DNA of 64,000 nucleotides from Plotosus lineatus (Eukaryota > Chordata > Actinopteri > Siluriformes > Plotosidae): assembly GCA_024760905.1 (NCBI GenBank), contig CM045738.1, positions 46,339,797-46,403,796 of the forward strand, in the 5' to 3' direction. The notes under the pieces were generated by a model. That model was not told the origin of the DNA. It worked only from the letters and a program-made list of their open reading frames with translations, and searched no databases. Shown here piece after piece: positions 35,504-46,300 of this stretch. The position numbers and the translations under genes were made by a program. Each line of letters starts with the position of its first letter. Position 1 is the first letter of the stretch.

Positions 35504-35762
35504 TCTGTCTTCCTTTCGGCTTTTTTCCCTTTTACTCGGGAGTCGCCACAGCGAATCATCTGATTCGCACGTTTGATTTGGCAGAGGTTTTTACGTCGGA
35601 TGCCCTTCCTGTCACAACCCTTTTCAGCAAGGGACAGAAACACGCTGACGACTTTGCAGCTACTCTTTACGAAAGTCAGCAATGGTTCTTTTACATCAAC
35701 CTCTGACCATAGACAGTGAGAGACATGGCCCGCCTTTGATAACCCAGTTAGCTGCACTGGGG
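35504..35762 (-). mobile_element. Main-family SINE, type 2 (RTE-like) tail
   Basis: The plus strand runs from the tail (GTCTGTCTTCCTTTCGGC, ACTCGGGAGTCGCCACAGCG, GGATGCCCTTCCTGTCACAA) to the middle and partial head (AACCCAGTTAGCTGCACTGG). The flanking 18-mers at 35486-35503 and 35763-35780 match with two differences (GTAACRGGCCRATATTTG). Confidence 0.9.
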
Positions 35763-35784
35763 GTAACAGGCCAATATTTGAACA

Positions 35785-36990
35785 TTCAGTAATTCTGTGT
35801 TTGTACAGCAGAAGTTTATTTTTGCTTCTCTTTTCTGCCGCTCTGATGATGATACTGTTAAGCAAATACATTTGAATTATATTCCGTTTTAAAGTCAACA
35901 TGACTGAATAAGTGTTTTCATTTGCATTAATGTGGTCTAATTCCTCCTGAAACGATCAACATTTAAAAGCAGGTTTAACAAGTGTGTTAACCTTAACCAT
36001 TTCAGTTTGGGGAAAAGCAGAACATCATGAATACGGAAAGGAACCTGGGAAAATGTTACTCATGATGGAAGACACTGAAATGAGACGAAACATTTCCATA
36101 AGTTACAAAAATTTGGGGTCTTTGCAGTGAGTCGTTTCATTTGAATCAAACGGTTCATTGGATGCTTGAGTACTTTTGGACGTTTTAAATGGGTTCCAAG
36201 GAAGCATATAAGTGAATATTAAAGGTGAGTAAAAGTATTAGTAATGGCACTGACCAAAAAAGAGAAAGAAACAAAAGAAGGAAGGCAGAATATGTTCACA
36301 TCAGTGATTCATATAATATAGTTGATTCAGTTATGAATGACATATCAGTATTTAAAAGAAAAAGAAAGGAAATCGTTCCAAACTCTCCTGTTGCACCTAA
36401 AATTTGTACATTTTCATCATCGGGTGCCTTTTGAATTGGCAATGTTTGTACATTATCCTTTTTTAAAAGGCGTGATTTGTAGTCACTCGAGTGCGAAATC
36501 ATGAGAATAGGTTGTGGATGGGTCAGTTTTAATAAAGCAAGATAATGGAAAAAATAACAGTATACAGATATTACACTCACAAATCAGATATTAACTATTG
36601 AACTTCTGAAATAAACAAAACTTGGCACATGTGCACATAACACTGTATTACATTTACGTACATCACACAAGTGTCTGCTCATATACCTGTACCCAATGCA
36701 TATAGATCAGTGCATTTAAATGCACAGCACTTATGCATTTACAGATTCTTCAGCTTGAGTCACATTCACGTTTTGCAATATCCATTTTAACAGAATATTT
36801 TTATATAAAATTACAAAGCCCACAAAGCATCCATTTGCTGAACCAATTAATCGATTGAGGATTCCCTTCTATATTCCCTTAAAAGCGTTACATTTGAGAT
36901 CAGGGATTTTAGCAACAAAAGACACTCGGGAAGTTAATATCTAGTACTTTTAATTTATTCTTTAGTGAAATGAACTGACTGAAACACCTG
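35785..36990. other. Intergenic sequence without recognised content
   Basis: AT-rich. Short ORFs have no recognisable domain. No repeat family was identified. Confidence 0.5.
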
Positions 36991-36992
36991 AA

Positions 36993-36993
36993 T

Positions 36994-37085
<92 letters not shown>

Positions 37086-37173
37086 GTGCTTACGTTTCCA
37101 TAATGGAGTCTTTTATTACTTACTGTTCCCTGATGGCTCAAAGAGTTTTCTAGGAAATGGATGGAGGAGGGAG

Positions 37174-37222
<49 letters not shown>

Positions 37223-37328
37223 ATAGAAAGCAACGAAGGAGGGAGGACTTTTCTGAGAATGTCCGAGTTTGTTCACATTTTAACCCACACGAGCACACAC
37301 GCACACACGCACACACACACATGCGCGC

Positions 37329-37391
<63 letters not shown>
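36993..37391. repeat. Long CA and GT microsatellites in opposite orientation
   Basis: (CA)n at about 36993-37083, (GT)n at 37176-37219, and (CA)n with interruptions at 37292-37391. Each is read as long Cys-Val or His-Thr ORFs that are artefacts. Confidence 0.95.
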
Positions 37392-37394
<3 letters not shown>

Positions 37395-37794
37395 CCAGAT
37401 TAACTATTTTAACCATCAAACCAAAACCAAAAAGAAGGACTACTTTTAATGTTTTGCAGATGGAAACCATGATGTAAATAATTTTCTTTTTTTGAATATA
37501 ACTCACTCGATACAAAATATACATGATACTGCAGCACCACAATCAAAGGGAAACATTCAAAATAATTATAAAATAAAAATGGTTTTGTAGTACCATGTGA
37601 CAGGGTGGTATGTGAAGGTGTACACTTCCTGGTTCAAAGGCACCTGTTCAATAAGAACCTACGTAAGTTATTAAAGTTTTTGCAGTCAGGTGATCTGAGA
37701 CAAAGCGCTAATTTCCTGCCGTTTAAATCTCTTAGCACCAAAGACACCTCCAATTATATTCACGGACTTTTATAATTTAATTTGTTGAACTATA

Positions 37795-38440
37795 TTGCGC
37801 AGCACAATGGCATAGCGCAGGGGTGTCAAACTAATTTTCACTGACGACCACTAGACTATAGGTGACCGAGGGCCGAATAAATCATTGAACATCTGTTCTA
37901 AAAGTAAACCATGAAATCCACGACAAAATTATATGTTTAGAAATTTGACCTAATTTCATCTTTACTTGCATTTTCTGACAAAGCCAAACAGCAATAAGCA
38001 AGCCTGCAATCATTTTGAGTCACGAGTCGCTATTTCCTTGAAAAAGGCTGCTGCTACCACCTAGTGGAAGGATGATGAATTAGGTTTCATGGTAAAAGTT
38101 GATGCAAAGGATGCACAATAATCATATTCTTTGAAAACTCGTAAAGCCACATAAAATGAGTTGGTGGGCCGGATTGGGCCCGGGGGCCTTGAGTTTGACA
38201 CCTGTGGCGTAGTGGATGGCATGCAGAACTGAAGTCCTGATCTCAATGAGGCTGTTTCTGTGTGGAGTATGCATGTTCTCCCCATGTTTTGATGGATTTC
38301 CTCTCAGTGTTATTGTTTCCTCTCATGGTCCGAAGTCATGCACATTAGGCTCACTGCAATTTCCCGTATGTGTGAACATGAATGTGATGGTGTGTGTGTG
38401 TTTGTGTGTTTGTGTGTTCCTCTGCGATGGATGCGATGGA
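37795..38440 (+). mobile_element. Degenerate tRNA-SINE split by a hAT MITE
   Basis: Head piece AGCACAATGGCATAGCG, interruption, then GCGTAGTGGATGGCATGC, CATGTTCTCCCCATG and TTTCCTCTCATGGTCCGAAG. Same family as the older SINE at 20034. Confidence 0.6.
37818..38206. mobile_element. hAT-type MITE
   Basis: Left end CAGGGGTGTCAAACTAA and inverted right end GAGTTTGACACCTGTG. Eight-bp flanks GCATAGCG and GCGTAGTG match at six positions. No ORF. Both the ends and the 8-bp duplication are typical of hAT (Charlie-like) elements. Confidence 0.8.
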
Positions 38441-38592
38441 AAGTGAGCTGTTTCTGGTGTTCAGCAACAAAAATTTAAATATATAGGTTGTTTGTTTACT
38501 TTTTTAAGTTCAATTCAAGTTTACATCCTATAACATCTGTATGTACTCCTGTGTTTATGCAATTTAATAAATAAATATGAGGGATCTTTGTC

Positions 38593-38785
38593 ATTCATTC
38601 ACTTTCCAAGCCATTTGATCCTAATCAGTGTCGCAGGGCGGCCGGTACATATCTCCGCCGACTCTGGATGAAGGATTGGTACACCCTGGACAGCTTGCCA
38701 GAAAATTGCAAAGCCAAGATCCATTATTCATTCATTCATTTTTTTGAACCGCTTTATCCTAATTAGGGTCACGGGCGAGGCGTGT
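38593..38785 (-). mobile_element. Two adjacent SINE/L2 tail fragments
   Basis: Tails start near 38593 (ATTCATTCACTTTCC) and 38726 (ATTCATTCATTTTTTTGAAC); both are truncated before the tRNA head. Confidence 0.7.
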
Positions 38786-38825
38786 TCATACTGTTTCACT
38801 AGAATTTTAATATCCGTCCTACATG

Positions 38826-38880
<55 letters not shown>

Positions 38881-39225
38881 AACTCCTGGATCGAATCACT
38901 TTTCCTGGAATGAGAATTCCTGAACATCCTAAACACAACAGAGACAGAGCGGAAGGGAGAGAAAAAGATGGGGGGGTGATGTTGATAGCAAGAGAGAAAG
39001 ATGTTGATAGCTAGAGAAAGAGAAAGGAAGAAATCGATATAGAGAGTGAGAAAGGGAGAGGGAGAGGGAGGGGGAGGGGAAGAGAGGGGGAGGGAGAACA
39101 CACCCAAGAACACAATTACATATATAATATATGTATTATAGAATATTAAAGTATATTATAGCACAATACAGTAGACTACAGTGTGAAATAGTACAGTACA
39201 GTTCAATGGAGTACAGTATAGTATA
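38826..39225. repeat. (GT)n microsatellite, GA-rich tract and AGTACAGTATAGT-like repeats
   Basis: (GT)n at 38828-38878, a purine-rich tract at about 38938-39100, then AT-rich AGTATAGTAC-type repeats to 39225, which resume after Rex3 at 42572. Confidence 0.8.
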
Positions 39226-42200
39226 ATCATCATCATCTTCCGCTTAGTCCAGGGTCGGGTCGCGGGGGCAGAAACCTAAGCAAAGAGGTCCATACGTCCC
39301 TCTCCCGAGCCACTTCCTCCAACTCTCCCGGGGGGACACCAAGGCGGTCCCAGACAAGCCGAGAGACATAGTCCCTCCAGCGTGTTCTAGGTCGACCCCG
39401 GGGTCTCTTCCCGGTTGGACATGCCCGAAACACCACAACAGAGAGGCGTCCGGGGGGCATTCTGACCAGATGCCCGAGCCACCTCAACTAGCCCCTCTCA
39501 ATGCGGAGGAGCAGCGGATCTACTCCGAGCTCTCCCCGGATGGTGGAGCTTCTCACCTTATCTCTAAAGGAGAACCCCGCCACCCGGCGAAGCAAGCTCA
39601 TTTCAGCCGCTTGTATCCGTGATCTTGTTCTTTCGGTCATTACCCAAAGCTCGTGACTAGAGGTGAGGGTTGGAACGTAGATTGACTGGTAAATTGAGAG
39701 CTTCGCCTTGCGGCTCAGCTCCTTCTTCACCACGACGGACCGGTACAGGCACCGCTTAACAGCAGAGGCTGCAGCGATCCGTCTGTCGATCTCTCGCTCC
39801 ATCCTTCCCTCACTCGTAAACAAGACCCCAAGATACTTAAACTCCTCAAGTTTGGGCAGGACCTCATTCCCGACCCGGAGGGTGCGTTCCACCATTGTCT
39901 GACTGAGAACCATGGCCTCGGACTTGGAGGTACTGATCTTCATCCCGGCTGCTTCGCACTCGGCTGCGAATCGCTCCAATGAGAGCTAGAGGTTGCGACT
40001 TGAAGAAGCCAAAAGGACAACATCATCCGCAAAAAGCAGAGATGATATCCGATGGCCACCAAAACAAAACCCCTCATCGCCTTGACTGCACCTAGAAATT
40101 CTGTCCATAAAAATTATGAACAGAATCGGTGACAAAGGACAGCCTTGGCGGACTCCAACTCCCACTGGAAACGAATCCGACCTGCTGTTACCAATACGGA
40201 CCAAACTCTGGCTCCGGTGATACAGCAACCGAATAGCTCGTAGCAACGGGTCCGGAACGCCGTACTCTCGGAGCACGCCCCACAAGATCGTTCGAGGGAC
40301 ACGGTCGAAAGCCTTCTCCAAATCCACAAAGCACATGTGGATGGATTGGGCAAACTCCCATGCCCCCTCCAGAATCCTGTGGAGCGTATAGAGTTGGTCA
40401 AGAGTGCTATGGCCAGGACGAAAACCACATTGTTCCTCCTGAATCCAAGGTTCGACTATCGGTCGGATCCTCCTCTCTAGTACCCCTGCATAGACTTTCT
40501 CAGGTAGGCTGAGGAGTGTAATTCCCCGATAATTGGAACACACCCTCTGGCCCCCCACACTTAAAAATTTTTAAATTCTTAAAAATTGGGAACACCACCC
40601 CAGTTTGCCAATCCAGAGGTGCAGCCCCTGATGACCACGCGATGTTGCAGAGACGTGTCAACCAAGACAGTCCTACAACATCCAGAGCCCTGAGATATTC
40701 CGGGTGGATCTCGTCCAACCCCGGAGCTCGACCACCGAGGAGCTTTTTGACAACCTCAGTGACCTCCACTCCAGTGATGAGCGGACCCTCACCTGAACCC
40801 CCAGGGTCTTCCTCTTCCATGGAGGGCGTGTTGGTGGGATTGAGGAGGTCCTCGAAGTATTCCCTTCACCTGTCGACGACATCCCCAGTCAAGGTAAGCA
40901 GCTCCCCACCTCCACTGTAAACAGTGTTTGTGAAGAACTGCTTCCCCCTCCTGAGGCGTCGGATGGTGGCCCAGAACCTTTTTGAGGCCAACCGATAATC
41001 ACTCTCTAGGCTCTCACCGAACTCCTTCCATGCCCAAGATTTTGCATCTGCGACAGCCTTGGCTGCAGCACGTTTGGCCTGCCGGTACCCGTTTGCTGCC
41101 TCGGGAGTCCCACAGGCTAATAAAACCCGATAGGCCGCCTTCTTCAGCTGGACGGCCCCCTTCACCGCAGGTCTCCACCACCGTGTTTGGGGATTACCAC
41201 CACAACAAGCACCGACGACCTTATAGCCACAGCTATGGGCTGCTGCCTCAGCAATGGAGGCACGAAACATGGCCCATTTGGATTCCATGTCCCCCGCCTC
41301 CTCCAGGACGTGGTTGTAGCTCTGCCGGAGGTGGGAGTTAAAGGCCTCTTGGACAGGGGACTCCGCCAAATGTTCCCAGCAGACCCTGATTACACGCTTG
41401 GTCCTGCCAGGTCTGGAAGGCAACCTCCCCCACCACCGAAGCCAACTCACCACCAGGTAGTGATCGGTAGACAGCTCAGCTCCTCTCTTCACCCGAGTGT
41501 CCAAAACATATGGTCGCAAGTCCGATGACATGACTACAAAGTCAATCATCGAACTGCGACCTAGGGTGTCCTGGTGCCAAGTGCACTTATGGACACTCTT
41601 ATGTTCGAACATGGTGTTCGTGATAGACAAACTGTGACGAGCACAGAAGTCCAACAACGAAACACCATTCTGACTGGAGAGGCCGTACCTACCGATCACA
41701 CCCTTCCAGGTCACACTATCGTTGCCCACATGGGCGTTGAAGTCTCCCAAGACAACAAGTGAGTCTCCCGAGGGAGCGTTCTCCAACACCCCCCCCCCCC
41801 CCAAAAAACTCCAAAAAGGGTGGGTACTCTGAACTGTCATTTGGTGCATAAGCACAAATAACAGTCAGGACCCATCCCCCTACCCGAAGACGGAGTGAAA
41901 CTACCCTTTTGTCAACTGGGGAGAACCCCAACATTTGGGCACCGAGACGGGGGGGCAACAAGAATACACTCCGCCTCTCCCCATGAGCAACTCCAGAATA
42001 GAAGAAGGTCCAGCCTCTTTTGAGATGGCTGGTTCCAGAGCCCAAGCTATGCGTTGAGGTGAGCCCGACTATATCTAGTCGGTATCTCCCACCTCATGCA
42101 CCAAATCAGGCTCCTTTCCCGCCAGAGAGGTGACATTCCATGTCCTGAGGGTCAGAGTAAGTAGCCGAGGATCGGTCCAACAGAACCCATGCCTTTGGCT

Positions 42201-42571
42201 GCCACCCAACTCACATTGCCCCCGACCCCTAAAACTCCTCCCACGGGTGGTGGGTCCATGGAAGGGCAGACCCATGTCTCCTTTTCAGGCATAAGCCCGA
42301 CCACCAGGTGCTCGCCTTCGAGCCCCTCCCCCGGGCCTGGCTCCAGGAGGGAACCCCGGTGACCCGTGTCCGGGCAAGGGAGACTGCTTCAAACGTTTCC
42401 TCCGAGATGGCATAGGGGTCTTCTGATTCGCACTTTGTCTGGACCTTCACCCAGAACCTGTTTGCGTTGGGTGACCCTACCAGGGGCATTATACCCCCGA
42501 CAACATAGCTCCTAGGATCATTAGGTCATGCAAACCCCTCCACCACGATAAGGTGGCGATTCAGAGAGGGG
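39226..42571 (-). mobile_element. Rex3 non-LTR retrotransposon (RTE clade), near full length, frame-broken
   Basis: The minus-strand translation gives endonuclease ([20 protein letters not shown]..., [12 protein letters not shown]..., [16 protein letters not shown]), then reverse transcriptase (NYRGITLLSLPEKVYAGVL, QCGFRPGHSTLDQL, CFVDLEKAFDRVPR, VGVRQGCPLSPILFIIFMD, LLFADDVVLLA) and the C-terminus (RWLGHLVRMPPGRL). Sequences matching the published Rex3 RT primers are present near 40130 (CGGTGACAAAGGACAGCC) and 40593 (minus strand TGGCAAACTGGGGTGGT). The 3' end is a GAT repeat. AGTATAGTATA flanks both sides (39215-39225 and 42572-42582), as expected for a target duplication, though the site is itself repetitive. 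Several frameshifts and stops make it inactive. Confidence 0.9.
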
Positions 42572-42675
42572 AGTATAGTATAGTATGATATAATAAAGTA
42601 CAAAACAGTGTAAGACAGTGTATCATAGTACAGTACAATATATCATGGTAAAGTATTACATGGTATAGTGCAGTA
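42572..42675. repeat. AGTATAGTACAGT-like degenerate repeat
   Basis: Continuation of the tract ending at 39225, split by Rex3. A similar tract is at 51835-51895. Confidence 0.65.
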
Positions 42676-42845
42676 CAGTAGGTGCTCGTTATTCGTAGGG
42701 GTTTCGTTCCGGCCCCTCCCACGAATGAAGATAATCCTCGAGTTCTGTACCTGGAAGTATAACCCCATGTATCATATTACATGCAACCAGAAGTAAAATA
42801 CTATGTATCTATTACATGTGCTAAAATAGGCTTCTTAAACACATT
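42676..42845. mobile_element. One-ended MITE fragment, family 3
   Basis: CAGTAGGTGCTCGTTATTCG after TA, then GGGGTTTCGTTCCGGCCCCT. Matches the 13055 fragment. Confidence 0.55.
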
Positions 42846-42853
42846 CTATAGAC

Positions 42854-43110
42854 CAGGGGTCACCAACATGGTGCCCTCGGGCACCAGGTCACCCACAAGG
42901 ACAACATGAGTCGCCCGCAAGCCTGTCTAGGGGTCGGGAATCTATGGCTCGCGAGCCAGACGTGTCTCTTTTGATGATTGCATAGCTCTCAGATAAATCA
43001 AGTGGCCTTTCTTAACAGAATAACTAATACATAATTTCGCTGTCCTTTAACTAAAAATACAGAAAAAAGACATCAAATAAAGCAAAAACCGAAATAAATC
43101 TCACGCATTT
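42854..43110. mobile_element. Fragments of hAT-like elements
   Basis: CAGGGGTCACCAACATGGTG (hAT-type end) followed near 42940 by GGGGTCGGGAATCTATGGCTCG, which resembles the end of another hAT element. No opposite ends found. Confidence 0.45.
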
Positions 43111-43399
43111 CAATCTATACAACTATTTTCAATGCCACTTGTTGCTGTGGCCTGCAGCGGAGAGCCAATCCTTTCTGTACTCCAGTGTGTGGGCAGGACC
43201 CATACCTTGAAACTCTAATTTTATTGGATTATATGCAACAACCGGCACGAGTTGTTTTTGGGTAAAGAGGTAAATTTCCCTCGTTTTGATCAGCTCATGT
43301 GCAAGAAGCCAAGCAGAGCTGGTAAGCAAAACACAAATGGACAGAATGAAAAAACTTCAACCCGCAGACCAGCTGATTGCCAGCTGATTGCTTATATAT

Positions 43400-46300
43400 A
43401 TCATGTAATATATTCTTCTGTTCGTCGACTCGATATCGAGTATGACCATAGCAACACAAACAACACAGTGTCTAAAAGGCGGGGCCAAATAAAAGGCCAA
43501 TACGGGCGTGAAAACCCCTCCCACAAGTTGGACACCAGTGAGAGGGGGTCGTGTTGGTAGATTGGTCAGCTCGAGCCTTGCGTGTTTGATGTTTATCTTT
43601 GGCTGCGTTCGAACGTTTATTCTCTGAGTGGATGGCACCTTTGTGAATCAGGTTGCGCCAAGCTGGTCTGTCAAATGCTGCGGTTTCCCACATTGAAACG
43701 TCGATGTTGAAGTCCTTCAGGTATGCTTTGATGGAGTCTTTATAGCGTTTGCGCTGGCCTCCTACTTTCCTGCTACCATGACTGAGTTCACCGTACAGTA
43801 ACTGCTTGGGTATCCTGGAGTCTGACAGACGGCAGACGTGTCCTGCCTATCGTGTCTGAGCTTTGCGCATGATGGTAATAACGCTGGGGAGGTCTGCTCT
43901 CTCCAGAACCTCTGTGTTTGTGATCCTATCTTGCCAGCGGATATTAAAGATGTTTCGGAGACAACGGAGATGGAACTGCTGGAGAAGTTTCTCGTGTCTT
44001 CTGTAGATGGTCCAAGATTCACAGCCAATAGTTAAGACGACTGCTCTGTACACTTTGATCTTGGTGTATTGTGAGATACCTCTTCGTTCCCAGACTAACT
44101 TCTTCAATCTCCCAAAAGCGCTGCTTGCCTTCGCAATGTGGTTGCTGACTTCAGCATCGATGTTGGCGTAGCAAGAGAGAGTGCTGCCGAGGTAGGTGAA
44201 GTTTTCCACATCTTGAAGTCGCTGTCCCTTCACTGTGATGTTTGGTTCCTGATATGGTTTTCCTGGGGCGGGCTGATACATCACTTCATTCTTCTTGATG
44301 TTGATGGTGAGGCCGAAGTTGTCACAGGCAGAAGAGAATACGTCCATTTCCTGTTGCATTTCTTGCTCATTGATGGCACTGAGGGCACAGTCATCAGCAA
44401 AGAGCAGATCACGAATCACAGTCTCTTTGACTTTAGTGACGGCCTGCAGACGTCGGAGGTTGAACAGCTTTTCATCACACCTGTACTTGATGGGGATGCC
44501 TAGGGGAGTCTCCCTAAAGGCATCAGCATCGCCGAAAACATCAAACTGAACAGTGTACGGGCGAGGACGAGCCTCCATTTGACACATGAAACGGATCGGA
44601 GGCGTTTCCATCGTCAAGAACACGGGCCATCATCCCGTTGTGAAATTGTCTGACAATCTTCACGAACCTGTCCGGGCAGCCAAACTTCGACATGATCTTC
44701 CACAGTCCCTCTCTGCTCACAGTGTCGAAGGCTTTTGTTAGATCTACGAAAGTGATATAGAGATCTTGACTTTGTTCCACACTTTTCTCCTGAATCTGAC
44801 AGGCAGCAAAGATCATATCAACAGTCCCTCGACCTGCGCGGAATCCGCATTGGCTCTCGGGGAGATGACCTTGCTCGAGATGTTTCAGGAGACGATTGAG
44901 GAGCACTCGGGCAAAGATCTTGCCGGCGATAGAGAGAAGTGATACCCCTCTGTGGTTGTCACACGATCGCTTGTTTCCCTTTCTTTTGTAGATGTGAACA
45001 ATTTTGGCATCTTTAAAATCTTGAGGGAGGGTCTCACTTTCCCAAAACGATTGAAATAGCGCTGTAAGTTTGTGTAGGAGACAAGGGCTGCCTGTCTTGA
45101 ACACTTCAGCAGGGATGGCATCAGCGCCGGGGGCTTTCCCAGTTGACATCTGCTTGATTGCCTTGGCAACCTCGTCCTCTGATGGAGTTATGTCCAAGTC
45201 TGGGTTTATCTTTACCTGGGGAAGGCGTTGAACAGCTTCGTCATTAATGGACGACGGACGATTTAGAACGCCGTTGAAGTATTCTGCCCATCTCTCTATG
45301 ATCTTGTTTTTGTCGGTGATGAGTGTTGCTCTATCCGCGCTGAGTCAAGAGGAACTGCCTGATGTTGGTGGTCCGAATACACACCTGAGTGAATCGTAGA
45401 AGCGTTTCATGTCGTGTCTATCAGCAAAGCCTTGAATCTCGTCGCTGGCCTCATCACCGTCTTGTACACTTTTCCCTTCATTCTTGCCGATACGCTCCTA
45501 TCACACATCACACGGACACTTTTCTCCATCCATTCCAACCTGACTGCACGCGCTTCTTCACCTCTTTTCCACACTCTCCATTGCTCTGGATTGTTGAGCC
45601 TAAGTACTTAAAATCCTCCACCTTCTTTATCTCTGCCCCCTGTAACCTCACCGTTCCTCTTGGGCCCTTGTCGTTCACACACATGTATTCTGTCTTACTG
45701 AGACTAACCTTCATTTCCCTACTTTCCAGGGCATACCTCCACCTCTCTAGATTTTCCTCCACTTGTTCTCTGCTCTCACTACAGATCAAAATGTCATCTG
45801 CAAACATCATAGTCCAAGGAGATTCTTGTCTAACCTCATCTGTCAGCCTGTCCATCACCATAGAAAACAAGAAGGGGCTGAGAGCTGACCCTTGATGCAG
45901 TCTCACCTCCACCTTGAACTCTTCTGTCACACCGACAGCACACCTCACCACTGTCTTACATCTCTCATACATGTCCTGCACCACTCTAACATACTTCTCT
46001 GCCACTCCAGACTTCCTCATACAATACCACAGTTCTTCTCTTGGCACCCTGTCATATGCTTTCTCCAGATCCACAAAGGCACAATGCAGCTCCTTCTGAC
46101 CTTCTCTGTACTTCTCTATTAACATCCTCAAAGTAAACACTGCATCTGTGGTGCTCTTTCTTGGCATGAAACCAAACTGTTGTTCACAAATGCTGACCTC
46201 TGCCCTTAGTCTAGCTTCCACTATTCTTTTCCATAACTTCATTGTATGGCTCATCAACTTGATCCCTCTGCAGTTGCCACAACTCTGTACATCTCCCTTG

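Noticed and set aside
35191..35901. 236-codon ORF on the minus strand
   Set aside because: It crosses a SINE and the end of a DNA transposon; no domain, composition explained by the repeats.
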